Part shown: piece after piece, positions 44,722 to 53,740 of the stretch
Position numbering within the stretch: position 1 is the first letter of the stretch
Layout of the letters: every line of letters starts with the position of its first letter
DNA from: Gimesia fumaroli
GTDB taxonomy: Bacteria; Planctomycetota; Planctomycetia; Planctomycetales; Planctomycetaceae
Direction of reading: 5' to 3'
Assembly: GCF_007754425.1 (NCBI RefSeq)
Contig: NZ_CP037452.1
Span: 62,001-126,000, forward strand
Length of the DNA stretch: 64,000 bases
Translations under genes and position numbers: made by a program
The notes under the pieces: model-generated
What the model saw: the letters and a program-made list of their open reading frames with translations, nothing else
Told to the model about the DNA's origin: nothing
Databases searched by the model: none

Positions 44722-46862
44722 GCGTGCAATCCAATCAGTACAAACAAATCCTCAAAACCTACTGGCAGCGGCCGCTGGTCCTGTTGTTGATGATTTTTAT
44801 TTTGTCGTTCTTCGTATATTTGGCGATGGGGAAGACAGACGGCAATGTCATTCAGGTTGGCCCCAGGCCACATGCTCCTGACCGAATTGAGAGAGTTTAT
44901 ACAGATTCCGATACTCCAAAACCGGGCGAAGAAAAGAGCATCCAGACATATACCGAATTTTTAGAACATGTTGATCCCCAGGATGTCGTCGCTCTGAATC
45001 TAATCAGGCTCAATGTCAATGACCCACTACCCGATTTGAGTCCGTTTCAGAATTTAGTTTACCTCGACCTGGGTGGTTTCGAATTGACTGACGCGAATGT
45101 CGACCAGATTTGCCAACTGCCCAAGTTGGATGCGCTGGTAGTCACTCAGCCCCGACTTCCCGCTGGTGCTTTACAGCGCTTTGGAAAAAAAGTGTCTCAG
45201 CTCGAACTGCCGGCGCTCACTCTGGAAAAATATCCAGATGAAATCCCTCAGATGTCAAACGTGAAATTATTGGCACTGCATTTATTCGATGCCGCCCCCG
45301 AAATTTTGGAAAATGTGGTTCAAATTCCACAACTTCAGCAGCTCACACTGAGTGTGAACCAAAATCTGGAAGCGCATCGAAGGCAATCGCGCACAGCACA
45401 AGCGTGGGATTATATCGACCTGAATGAACAACAAATCGCCCTGTTGCGAAATCATCCCACTTTAAAAGAGGTGTATGCGAATTGGTTCTATATGGACCAT
45501 GTTCGTAAGATCAAAAAAAGTGCATTTTTGCCCGTGCGCGCTTTACCGATCATGTATTCAAATAACAAAATTAAAGCCATCAGCGGGACAATTTTTTCGA
45601 TGGTGCTACTGTTTTCTATTGTGTCCCTTCAGCTCTGGGCGCATTTTATTTCACCCGCGGCCAGAGTGGTGCCACACTATCTGGTCCCACATCGGCGTGT
45701 GGCAGTGGGAATATTTTCTGTAGGAGTGTTTCTCTTTTGGTTCGCTCTTTTACGCTACGGTTTCGGGATGCTCCCCAGCCTGAATCTACTTCTCTTCTCG
45801 CCGGCGGTCTGTTGTTTGTTTGTCATCGCCCAACTTTCAGGAAAAACTTACCAGAAATGGCTGACGGTCCCGATGGTGGTCAGTCTCTTTTGGTTTTTTC
45901 TTATATTCTCGAACCAGGGATTTAAAGCCATTGCCAGCACCGCGATCTGGTTTTTGTGGGGGCAGATGCCAATACTTTCTCTGATCATCATAGGAATTGA
46001 AATCGCCTTCATCTTCTGGAGTCTCACCAAACTCCCGGCAGTCACAGATATGGTAAATGAATCCTATACCAGCATGCCTGCGCTTTCACCCTGGGATTCA
46101 CAACGCTCTAAACAGTTTCAATGGAAAAAGAAGAACAGGCTCTTTTTCTGGTTCATCGATCATGGCATCACTGGATTGAAATACCGTGGAGAATCCACCT
46201 GGAACATGGTACATCTCTGGCGACAAGGCAACACGTTTCGCCCGCTGGCGGTCCTCACGTTTTTTTTGTTAGTGGTCTTCTTTGGCCTGCTGTTCCAGGG
46301 GATTCGTTGTTACTTTACAAGTGAGGAACTGTTCCCGCACAATCGAATTCCCCTTTCGGTTATATTTGGAGGTCCCTGTGGTCTGGCGATTATAATGCCC
46401 GCAATCACCTGGTGGCAAAGACGCAAAAGTTTGGAAGTCGAATCGATGCGCCCCGTCAGCAGGAACGATTTTGTTAAGCAATTGTATTTGTCGCTGGCAC
46501 TGGATCACTGGTTAGCTGTGATTTGCTTAATCGGACTCAGTCTGTTCGATGCGCCGCGCGGAGTAACAGAGGTTCTGGGTATGTTTTTATTATTCGGAAT
46601 CGCTGCACCGCTATGGCTGATCGGAATGAGTTCTTCAGTGTTAGCTTTCAAACGATCATGGGTCATCGTTCTCAACATCATTGGATTGCTTATTCTACCA
46701 ATCGCATTTTTTGCATCGATTGCAGTTTTTAATAATAGTAACACGGTTGGCGGACCAGAGGACGTGCAGCTTCTCATTCAAATGGCATTGGCCGCCATCG
46801 CTGTGGCAATTGGCTTGAACGTATTGATGTATTTCGCAACTCTGAAGCGAGAGTGGGGCTAA
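44718..46862 (+). CDS. ABC-operon membrane protein with leucine-rich-repeat-like insert
   Basis: A 714-residue protein. One TM helix is at residues ~18-38. A soluble region at residues ~90-260 reads as leucine-rich-repeat-like sequence (NLVYLDLGGFELTD, NVDQICQLPKLDALVV, LQQLTLSVNQNLEAH). Then about ten to twelve hydrophobic segments from ~280 to 710 (such as ISGTIFSMVLLFSIVSLQLW). Its position after a YtrA regulator and ATPase suggests it is the permease partner, but no standard permease block was identified. The LRR-like insert between TM1 and the permease part is unusual. Confidence 0.75.
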   Translation: MSVQSNQYKQILKTYWQRPLVLLLMIFILSFFVYLAMGKTDGNVIQVGPRPHAPDRIERVYTDSDTPKPGEEKSIQTYTEFLEHVDPQDVVALNLIRLNVNDPLPDLSPFQNLVYLDLGGFELTDANVDQICQLPKLDALVVTQPRLPAGALQRFGKKVSQLELPALTLEKYPDEIPQMSNVKLLALHLFDAAPEILENVVQIPQLQQLTLSVNQNLEAHRRQSRTAQAWDYIDLNEQQIALLRNHPTLKEVYANWFYMDHVRKIKKSAFLPVRALPIMYSNNKIKAISGTIFSMVLLFSIVSLQLWAHFISPAARVVPHYLVPHRRVAVGIFSVGVFLFWFALLRYGFGMLPSLNLLLFSPAVCCLFVIAQLSGKTYQKWLTVPMVVSLFWFFLIFSNQGFKAIASTAIWFLWGQMPILSLIIIGIEIAFIFWSLTKLPAVTDMVNESYTSMPALSPWDSQRSKQFQWKKKNRLFFWFIDHGITGLKYRGESTWNMVHLWRQGNTFRPLAVLTFFLLVVFFGLLFQGIRCYFTSEELFPHNRIPLSVIFGGPCGLAIIMPAITWWQRRKSLEVESMRPVSRNDFVKQLYLSLALDHWLAVICLIGLSLFDAPRGVTEVLGMFLLFGIAAPLWLIGMSSSVLAFKRSWVIVLNIIGLLILPIAFFASIAVFNNSNTVGGPEDVQLLIQMALAAIAVAIGLNVLMYFATLKREWG

Positions 46863-46934
46863 TCAGTGCCTCATGCGATGCAGCCATGAAAACTCTTGCC
46901 TTTAGCAACGGACTGATTCCGAAAAAGAGCGTGC

Positions 46935-47978
46935 TTATGACAGCTTCTCATGAGCGGAGAGAATCAGCTGTTCGGTTTCTTCCCAGTCGATGCATTCGTC
47001 GGTGATGGAGGTGCCGTACTGGAGTTGGCTGAGATCTTCCGTCAGTTTCTGGTTGCCGGCATGGAGATTACTTTCGAGCATTAAGCCGATAATGGTCTCA
47101 TTGCCGGCGACGCGCTGGTCGATGACTTCATTCCAGACTTTGCCTTGATTGCGGTAGTCTTTATTGGAATTCGCATGGCTGCAGTCGACCATGAAGCGGG
47201 GAGAGAGTCCGGCTTCTTCGAGATTTTTGCTGGCGGCTTCCAGATGTTCCCGCTGATAGTTGGGGCCGGAACGACCGCCGCGGAGAATCAGGTGACCCCA
47301 GGGATTGCCTTTGGTGTTGATCACGCAGGTCTGGCCGTCGGCGTCAATTCCCAAAAAGCTGTGCGGGCTCTGAGCGGCGAGCATGGCATTTAGTGCGACA
47401 TCCAGGCTGCCGTCGGTTCCGTTCTTGTAGCCGACAGGCATGGAGAGTCCACTGGCCATCTGACGGTGCGTTGGTGATTCGGTGGTGCGGGCGCCGATGG
47501 ATGCGATGGAAATCGCATCGGCGATGTACTGTGGCGTAATCGGTTCCAGCATTTCTGTAGCAGCGGGGAGCCCCAGCTCACCAATCTGAAGTAATAACTG
47601 GCGGGCGATCTTCAAACCCGAAGAGACATCGAATGTACCATCCAGGTGCGGGTCATTGATCAGGCCTTTCCAGCCGACCGTGGTGCGGGGTTTTTCGAAA
47701 TAAACTCGCATGACCAGAAACATCCGGTCGTTCACTTTATCCGAGAGTGCTTTTAAACGTGTGGCGTATTCAATGGCAGCTTTAGGATCGTGAATCGAGC
47801 AGGGGCCGACAACAACGATCAGCCGCTGGTCTTCACCCGACAGAATGCGTTTGATTTGTTCGCGTGATTCACCGACAGTCTGGGTGACTTTTTCCGTGCG
47901 TTTGTATGTGTCTTTCAGTTCCTGTGGGGCAACCAGCCGAACGGAATCATGCACATTGACGTTTTGAATGGGAAGCAT
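46935..47978 (-). CDS. 3-deoxy-7-phosphoheptulonate synthase (DAHP synthase, type I)
   Basis: The 347-residue protein matches the AroF/AroG/AroH type: VVVGPCSIHDPKAAIEYA, FLVMRVYFEKPRTTVGWKGL, NDPHLDGTFD, ATEMLEPITPQYI, ARTTESPTHRQMASG, and C-terminal MVDCSHANSNK with metal ligands. It condenses phosphoenolpyruvate and erythrose-4-phosphate in the first step of the shikimate pathway. Which feedback class it belongs to is not deducible. The next gene upstream is shikimate kinase, 59 bp away on the same strand, so the two are probably co-transcribed. A 98-bp fragment of this gene lies at 43163-43260. Confidence 0.95.
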   Translation of the reverse strand: MLPIQNVNVHDSVRLVAPQELKDTYKRTEKVTQTVGESREQIKRILSGEDQRLIVVVGPCSIHDPKAAIEYATRLKALSDKVNDRMFLVMRVYFEKPRTTVGWKGLINDPHLDGTFDVSSGLKIARQLLLQIGELGLPAATEMLEPITPQYIADAISIASIGARTTESPTHRQMASGLSMPVGYKNGTDGSLDVALNAMLAAQSPHSFLGIDADGQTCVINTKGNPWGHLILRGGRSGPNYQREHLEAASKNLEEAGLSPRFMVDCSHANSNKDYRNQGKVWNEVIDQRVAGNETIIGLMLESNLHAGNQKLTEDLSQLQYGTSITDECIDWEETEQLILSAHEKLS

Positions 47979-48037
47979 CGTTTTTAATCGTTTTCGTTAC
48001 TTAAGTGATCGGAATCAGTTTATCGTGTTAATTCTAT

Positions 48038-48559
48038 TTAGAGTGCCAGTTGCTGACGGATCTGGGAGACGATTTCCGGAGGGGTCAACAGGGAGGCGTC
48101 GATTTTTAGTTGCGCATATTTTTCATAAAGCGGGAATCGGCTGTGGTACAAGTCTGACAGGCTCGTACCCGGCTCAATCAGAACGCCCCGCTCAAAAGCG
48201 TCTGAAAAGCGTTGCTCCAGCACATCCGGGGAGACATCCAGCCAGACTATGGTACCAAGAGTGCTGAGATGTTGCATGGCTTGGGGGCTATAACAGACAC
48301 TTCCTCCAGTAGAAATTACGGATCCTGCTGATTGAATCGATTGAACGTACGACGACTCAATTGTGCGGAAGCCTTCTGCCGTATGTTCGGCAATGATCTC
48401 CGCGAGCCGTTTGGACTCTCCTGACTCTATTAATGCATCGGTGTCGAGGAAGGGAAGACCTGTCTGTTCAGACAGTAGTTTTCCCACGGTCGATTTTCCG
48501 GAACCGGGCATGCCAATCAGGACAACGCCTGGCGGGTCGGGGGGATTTTCAGATGCCAT
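48038..48559 (-). CDS. aroK: Shikimate kinase
   Basis: Start at ATG 48559 (GGGGAG 7 nt upstream). About 173 residues: P-loop LIGMPGSGKSTVGKLL near residue 12, then DTDALIESGE (the shikimate/DxD block), ISTGGSVCYS and DVSPDVLEQRF. It phosphorylates shikimate at O-3. Although near DAHP synthase, it was named from its own motifs. It shares a transcription unit with the downstream DAHP synthase. Confidence 0.9.
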   Translation of the reverse strand: MASENPPDPPGVVLIGMPGSGKSTVGKLLSEQTGLPFLDTDALIESGESKRLAEIIAEHTAEGFRTIESSYVQSIQSAGSVISTGGSVCYSPQAMQHLSTLGTIVWLDVSPDVLEQRFSDAFERGVLIEPGTSLSDLYHSRFPLYEKYAQLKIDASLLTPPEIVSQIRQQLAL

Positions 48560-48639
48560 AGTCAGTCTCCCCACAAGCCAAGGGAGCGCCGGGGCGGAAG
48601 GGGCTCAGCAGGTCTTGAGAATGATTGAGTCGCAAAAAT

Positions 48640-48668
48640 ATTAAAAGTTGTATCTGTTTATTTGACAA
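48640..48668 (-). promoter_or_regulatory. aroK-DAHP synthase promoter
   Basis: Minus-strand -35 TTGTCA (48668-48663) and -10 TTTAAT (48645-48640), each matching 5 of 6 consensus bases, lie 17 bp apart and about 80 bp before the aroK start. Confidence 0.7.
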
Positions 48669-48870
48669 TAACTTGCGCTATCTGTTCGGTCTTGTTTCAA
48701 AAAATCAACAAAAATTTGGGGAAAAGGAAAACAAATGTTATCTCAAATCAGTTCTAATAGGAACTAAGTGAGATTTCTGCTGAAATTTAATTGTTGTTTT
48801 CTGATCGAGAGCAGCACAAGTGTTGTATGGACGTTTGTAGAAATTTCACAGGAATTTGACTCGTCAAAAA

Positions 48871-48890
48871 TTCTGACAGTTCTGTCAGAA
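48871..48890. promoter_or_regulatory. Perfect palindrome upstream of the ECF sigma gene
   Basis: TTCTGACAG-TT-CTGTCAGAA is a perfect 9+9 palindrome with a 2-bp centre, 65 bp before the sigma factor start. The tiny centre argues for a dimeric-protein operator rather than an RNA hairpin. No clear sigma-70 -35/-10 pair frames it. Confidence 0.5.
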
Positions 48891-48955
48891 CATCATTGTT
48901 ATGATTCTTTAACGATGATCTGAGTTTTCTAAAGCTTGAAGAATCGAAATCAATC

Positions 48956-49531
48956 GTGGATAAGCTATCACCGGCTCAATTTGCTGCGAAGATCCGATGC
49001 TGTGCCAATGATCTCCAGGATCATGGCGTGGATCGGCTGGGGTCTTTGTACGATTTGACGGCGACGCGCCTGGTGCGATATGCGGTGACAGTGACAAAAA
49101 ATTCTCCCGATGCCGAAGATGCGATTCAAGCGACGATGGTGCGGATGGCGATGAAACCCAAAATTCTGGCTACCGCGCAACAACCCTGGGCCTATTTATT
49201 ACGAGTCACGCGAAACGAAGCATTACGAATTCTGCAGAAGCGAAAACCGTTACAGATTTTTGCGCAGTGCAGACAGCTCTGGTCGCGTGATTCCGAAGTT
49301 GTAGAAGAGAATGATCAGGCCCAGGTTATCAGGAATGCATTGAAGCGTCTTCCCACAAATCAGTCTGAAGTCGTGGTCTTGAAAATCTGGGAAGATATGA
49401 CATTTGCGGAAATCGCAAGCGTGCTGGATGAATCGCCGAATACCGTGGCCAGTCGTTATCGTTATGCACTCCAAAAATTAGACAACTACCTGCGTCCGAT
49501 GGCGCACGAGGATATTGATATTAATGTTTGA
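48956..49531 (+). CDS. RNA polymerase sigma-70 factor, ECF type, of the secretion/pilus-like operon
   Basis: A 191-residue protein from GTG 48956. Sigma region 2: YDLTATRLVRYAVTVTKNSP then DAEDAIQATMVRM; region 4: LPTNQSEVVVLKIWEDMTFA with EIASVLDESPNTVASRYRYAL. It lacks region 3, as ECF factors do. It heads an operon of GspE, GspF and pseudopilin-like genes, and the next gene overlaps its stop by 8 bp, so it probably controls this operon or its partners. A perfect palindrome lies upstream. Confidence 0.88.
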   Translation: MDKLSPAQFAAKIRCCANDLQDHGVDRLGSLYDLTATRLVRYAVTVTKNSPDAEDAIQATMVRMAMKPKILATAQQPWAYLLRVTRNEALRILQKRKPLQIFAQCRQLWSRDSEVVEENDQAQVIRNALKRLPTNQSEVVVLKIWEDMTFAEIASVLDESPNTVASRYRYALQKLDNYLRPMAHEDIDINV

Positions 49532-49973
49532 ATTTGAAGATCACAATTTTCTGGAAGAGCAGCTACTGAAGGCGGCTGCTGACCCTGGCGTTCCCTTGCG
49601 GGGTGGTCACCGTCAGCAGGTACTGGACGCCGCACGGCAGGCGCGCTCTCGCAAGGTTTGCCGCCGCAGCCTGACGGTCCTCGGCATGTTTTTACTGACG
49701 ACCGGGATGTTCTTTCTCACGCGGGATTCAAAGCAGACACCAACGGTAGCCGCTGATACGACACCAGGTTGGTCCAAAACCATTTATGTGAAGAGCAGTG
49801 AGGTTTTAGGAATTTCGACAGCCGACAGCCGGCCCGAGGCATTCAAAACCGATTGGAATTCCGTGCAGGCGACTCTGAAGCAATCTGGTGAATGGGGGCT
49901 CGTAGATGCCGTTGTTCGATTTCGGAATGAGCGTGCGGGTACAATCGAGCAGATCTTTGATCGAGGCGATTGA
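49524..49973 (+). CDS. Single-TM hypothetical protein (possible anti-sigma factor)
   Basis: About 149 residues from ATG 49524, overlapping the sigma gene. The N-terminal ~50 residues (EFEDHNFLEEQLLKAAADP, RQQVLDAARQARSRK) are soluble; one TM helix is at residues ~50-68 (LTVLGMFLLTTGMFFLTR); the C-terminal ~75 residues would be outside. Position and topology fit an anti-sigma or regulatory protein, but no zinc or anti-sigma motif is visible. The stop overlaps the GspE start (TGATG). Confidence 0.6.
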   Translation: MFEFEDHNFLEEQLLKAAADPGVPLRGGHRQQVLDAARQARSRKVCRRSLTVLGMFLLTTGMFFLTRDSKQTPTVAADTTPGWSKTIYVKSSEVLGISTADSRPEAFKTDWNSVQATLKQSGEWGLVDAVVRFRNERAGTIEQIFDRGD

Positions 49974-51190
49974 TGCAGGAGACATTGTCCCAACGGTTTC
50001 AGGAACAGCTTCCTGACAAGCCGGAGAACCACCCGGAATACGTCACCGAGCTGGTCGATTTCATCTTAACGCAGGCACAATCAATGAATGCCAGCGATAT
50101 TCACCTGCTGCCCACCGAAGACCGGATGCGGATGGACTGGCGAATTGATGGCGTCTTACATCACATCACAGATTTTTCGCATGAACTGGCGCCGCGGATT
50201 ACATCGCGTTTGAAAGTCATTTCCCAATTGTTGACGTATCGCACCGATGTCCCGCAGGAAGGCCGCATTCGTCAGCAAGGCGAGCAGGCAGTCGAAACAC
50301 GGATCAGCACTTTTCCCACACTCTATGGAGAAAAGGTAGTCGTGCGGCTGTTTGTCGGTTCGGGGCAGTACAAACATCTGGAGAGCCTGAATCTGCCGGA
50401 AGAGATCCTCAATGAATTGAAACGGTTACTGACACAGACCGGAGGCGTGGTATTGATGACGGGACCCGCGGGCAGCGGGAAAACCACCACTATCTATGCC
50501 TGCCTGCGAGAAATCATTCGGCAGTCAAAAGGGACCAGGAGTCTGGCTTCGCTGGAAGATCCGATTGAAGTGGTGGTTCCTACGGTAGCACAATCACAGG
50601 TGAACCCGGCCGCTGGTTTTGATATGGCCTTAGGACTACGTTCGCTGCTGAGACAAGACCCGGAAGTGATTATGGTCGGCGAAATTCGAGATCGTGAAAC
50701 GGCAGAAACCGTGTTCCAGGCTTCGCTCTCGGGACATCTGGTTGTGACGACCTTTCATGCAGGCAGTGCTACCGAAGCCGTCAGTCGTCTGTCGGACATG
50801 GGCATCGAGCCTTATCTGCTTCGCAGCGGCCTGCTGGCGATTTTGAGCCAACGATTATTACGGCGCCTCTGTTCCTGTGCCACGTTTTCCAATGCGGAAG
50901 AAGAACGGCTGGGACTGCCTGTCGAACAATGGAAAGTACCCGCGGGTTGTGCAGACTGCGGCCAGACCGGATACACGGGGCGCATCGTACTGACAGAGAT
51001 GTTGCAGCCGAATCAGGTGGATGTGGCGAATGCGATTTTGAATCAAGCCGACGCGAATGCACTGCATCAACTGGCGGTGCAATCGGGAATGCGTACGCAG
51101 TGGGATCGTGCTTTGGAAGCAGTAAACCGAGGAATCACCAGTCCTGCGGAGGTACGACGGGTTCTAGGCATGACGCGCCTGGAACAGTGA
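49973..51190 (+). CDS. GspE/PulE/PilB-type secretion ATPase
   Basis: A 405-residue ATPase of the type II secretion/type IV pilus family. It has SDIHLLPTEDRMRMDWRIDG, Walker A GPAGSGKTTTIYA near residue 160, the Asp box ASLEDPIE, Walker B IMVGEIRDRETAE, HLVVTTFHA (His box), and a C-terminal cysteine cluster CSCATFSN...CADCGQTGYTGR, which binds zinc in GspE/PilB. It lacks most of the N-terminal N1 domain, so it is shorter than typical GspE. It would power assembly of the pseudopilins encoded downstream. Confidence 0.92.
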   Translation: MQETLSQRFQEQLPDKPENHPEYVTELVDFILTQAQSMNASDIHLLPTEDRMRMDWRIDGVLHHITDFSHELAPRITSRLKVISQLLTYRTDVPQEGRIRQQGEQAVETRISTFPTLYGEKVVVRLFVGSGQYKHLESLNLPEEILNELKRLLTQTGGVVLMTGPAGSGKTTTIYACLREIIRQSKGTRSLASLEDPIEVVVPTVAQSQVNPAAGFDMALGLRSLLRQDPEVIMVGEIRDRETAETVFQASLSGHLVVTTFHAGSATEAVSRLSDMGIEPYLLRSGLLAILSQRLLRRLCSCATFSNAEEERLGLPVEQWKVPAGCADCGQTGYTGRIVLTEMLQPNQVDVANAILNQADANALHQLAVQSGMRTQWDRALEAVNRGITSPAEVRRVLGMTRLEQ

Positions 51191-51266
51191 GAGACTTTGA
51201 TTCCTCAATGTCAGGTGAGGAAGCAGCAACACGCAATCAAGCGATTCTGACAAAGAGAGTGGGCAC

Positions 51267-52355
51267 ATGAATTCGAGAGACGACTCAGAATCTAACGAGA
51301 CAACAGAAACCAGATTCGAGCTGGATGAATTAATCGCTTTGAATGAAGAGATGATTTCTCTGGTTCAGGCCGGGATTCCCCTGGAGTTGGGTTTACGTGA
51401 AATGGGCAATGAACTGCCGGACCGACTGGGCAAGATCAGCACCCGATTAGCCAACAAAATGGAGCGGGGCAGTTCCCTGGCGGAAGCAATGGAAACGGAA
51501 GGCTCACGGCTTCCCAAAGTGTATCGCGTGATTGTGGAAGCGGGCATCAAATCCGGAAAATTGACAGTCGCTCTGGAAGAGATGTCCAACTATGCCTGGG
51601 AGCTGTTCCATTTACGACGTCAGATCGGAATGGCGATGGTCTATCCGTTGATAGTCTTCAGCCTGGCTTACGGACTGTTTCTGGTCTTTCTGATTGAAAT
51701 GCTCGCGCGGTTCAACGTCGCTTATAATGTCTTTCGACTGGGGGAACCTGGTCCCCTCCAGTTTTTAAATACGCTGGAATCAACGATGGTTTACTGGGGG
51801 CTGGTGCCGCCTCTGTTGCTGTTTGTCTTTGTCATATTATGGATGCGGACTGGGAGTTCTCAGTTGTTGAACTTCAAAGGGACCAGTCGCCTGATCGGGT
51901 GGGTTCCCGGTGTTCAGAAAATCGCCAACTATTATCGGTACGGTAATTTTTCAGAACTCATGTCATTGCTGATTCAGCAGAACATTCCGTTTGCCGAATC
52001 GATTGTGCTGGCGGCGGAAGCCACCGGTGATGATCAGTTGGTGAAATCAGCAAACCTGATGGCTGAACGTCATTTAAGTTCTCAGTTTGAAACGGGCGAC
52101 ACCACTAAAGAGTATGGCTGGCCACCCCTGTTAACCTGGTTATTAACCACAAAAAACCATCAAGGCGAACTCAGTCTGGCGTTGAAAAATGCTGCCGATA
52201 TGTATCGGAGGAAAGCCACCCACTATACACGCTGGTTCAGAGTGTTATTTCCCATCTTTACCGGAACCATTATCGGTGGGGGGGCGGTTTTGTGCTATTC
52301 TCTGGTATTATTTCTCCCATTCTCCGATATGCTTAAACAATTGGCCAATCCGTAA
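51267..52355 (+). CDS. GspF-like inner-membrane platform protein (first of three)
   Basis: A 362-residue protein with two GspF/PilC repeat domains. In the first, EEMISLVQAGIPLELGLREM then SSLAEAMETEGSRLPKVYRVIVEAGIKSGKL; TM helices follow at about 128-155, 175-195 and near the C-terminus (IFTGTIIGGGAVLCYSLVLF). It forms the membrane platform that GspE acts on. It is the second gene of the assembly set, 76 bp after GspE. Confidence 0.87.
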   Translation: MNSRDDSESNETTETRFELDELIALNEEMISLVQAGIPLELGLREMGNELPDRLGKISTRLANKMERGSSLAEAMETEGSRLPKVYRVIVEAGIKSGKLTVALEEMSNYAWELFHLRRQIGMAMVYPLIVFSLAYGLFLVFLIEMLARFNVAYNVFRLGEPGPLQFLNTLESTMVYWGLVPPLLLFVFVILWMRTGSSQLLNFKGTSRLIGWVPGVQKIANYYRYGNFSELMSLLIQQNIPFAESIVLAAEATGDDQLVKSANLMAERHLSSQFETGDTTKEYGWPPLLTWLLTTKNHQGELSLALKNAADMYRRKATHYTRWFRVLFPIFTGTIIGGGAVLCYSLVLFLPFSDMLKQLANP

Positions 52356-52439
52356 AGTTCTAAATCAGAGACGAGTGAGTTCGTTTGGCGAACAAGGTGT
52401 GGTTTTTAGCGATTGTTAGTTTTGCAGGGTTCTGTTCAG

Positions 52440-53672
52440 ATGATTTGGTATCGTTACCAGGGAATCAATTCAAAAGGCAAAAACGTATCAGGCCGTATTC
52501 ATGCGACAGACCGGGACGAAGTCGCGAGTCTGCTGCAGGATCAGGGTGTGAAAATTGAACGGATCGAGGAAGAAGCCACACTGGAATTTGCAACGACTCA
52601 CGCGGCGACGACGGCTAATTTAACAAAGCTGTCTTCCAGGGACTTTGATGTGATTTCAGATCACCTGTCCGATTTGACGCGGGCCAAGTTACCCCTGTCG
52701 ATGGGACTGGAAGCCGTCTCGCATGAAATTGAAAATGCCCGACTTCGCTCAGCCGTCCAGGATCTGGCTTCACAACTGGATTCAGGCAATGATCTGGAAA
52801 CCGTATTAGCCGATTCCAAAGCCCCCCGCGAACTGTGTGCACTGGTGCATGCCGGGACCCGTTCAGGGAAAATGAGTGAGCTTCTGGCTGACTATGTTGC
52901 GCATACCAGACAGCTTTCCGAGATGCGAAGCCAGTTGCTGATTTCGCTCAGTTATCCGTTGATTCTGCTGGTATTCGCATCGCTGATGTTCTTGAGCATT
53001 CTGCTCTGGATTATTCCTTCCTTTGAATCGATTTATCTCGACTTTCAAATTGAGTTACCTTCCGTCACCTTGAAGCTGTTTGAATGGTCTCTGTTTTTGC
53101 GTACCCAATGGTGGTGGTATCTGCCTGCCGGTTTTCTGATGGTAGCGGGCTGTCTCTGGTTTATGAAAACAGAGACAGGCCAGATCTGGACTCAGAAACT
53201 GCTTTACCACTTACCATTAATTGGAGGGCTGTTGAGCGGGATTACGGTTTCCCGGTTTTCGCATCTGCTGGCGTTACTGGTTGACAATAATGTTCCGTTT
53301 CTCGAAGCATTGAAAATGACGGGCGAGAGCTCGAGCAACCATGAAATCCGTGCCGCCTGTCGGCAATTTTCCGAGTCGGTTTCATCAGGCCAGGCAGAAA
53401 TTGCGTCTCTGGAATCCTTGAAAATCTTTCCCGCGACATTCTTGCAAACTCTGGCAAACCAGGCAGGAAACACATCGCACCCGGGACCTAAATACTCTGT
53501 TGAAATACTCAATGCCCTGTCTGATATGTTGAACAGCCAAACCCGCGTCCGCATTGCATTTTTTGCATCGGTGGTTGAACCACTCATCATTATCTTCTGT
53601 GGGACTCTCATGGGCTTTTTGTTTATTTCCATGCTGGCTCCTTTAATTCAGTTGATGAACTGGATCGCCTGA
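52440..53672 (+). CDS. GspF-like platform protein (second of three)
   Basis: Start at ATG 52440; MIWYRYQGINSKGKNVSGRI is the classic GspF N-terminus, so the TTG 27 bp earlier is not used. About 410 residues with repeats (LSDLTRAKLPLSMGLEAVSH, LVHAGTRSGKMSELLADYV, LSGITVSRFSHLLALLVDNN) and TM helices near 160-190, 215-235 and the C-terminus (IIIFCGTLMGFLFISMLAPL). It is the most complete GspF of the three. Confidence 0.88.
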   Translation: MIWYRYQGINSKGKNVSGRIHATDRDEVASLLQDQGVKIERIEEEATLEFATTHAATTANLTKLSSRDFDVISDHLSDLTRAKLPLSMGLEAVSHEIENARLRSAVQDLASQLDSGNDLETVLADSKAPRELCALVHAGTRSGKMSELLADYVAHTRQLSEMRSQLLISLSYPLILLVFASLMFLSILLWIIPSFESIYLDFQIELPSVTLKLFEWSLFLRTQWWWYLPAGFLMVAGCLWFMKTETGQIWTQKLLYHLPLIGGLLSGITVSRFSHLLALLVDNNVPFLEALKMTGESSSNHEIRAACRQFSESVSSGQAEIASLESLKIFPATFLQTLANQAGNTSHPGPKYSVEILNALSDMLNSQTRVRIAFFASVVEPLIIIFCGTLMGFLFISMLAPLIQLMNWIA

Positions 53673-53740
53673 CGATCAGTTTCATCAGCCGTTCTTGATA
53701 TCGTCACTCAAAATTCAATAAGCGAAGAGATCACCGTTTT

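Larger units (their letters stand above)
48560..48955. other. Divergent intergenic region between aroK and the ECF sigma gene
   Basis: An AT-rich ~395-bp gap. The left part holds the aroK promoter and the right part holds a perfect TTCTGACAG palindrome 65 bp before the sigma gene. No small gene is supported. Confidence 0.6.
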
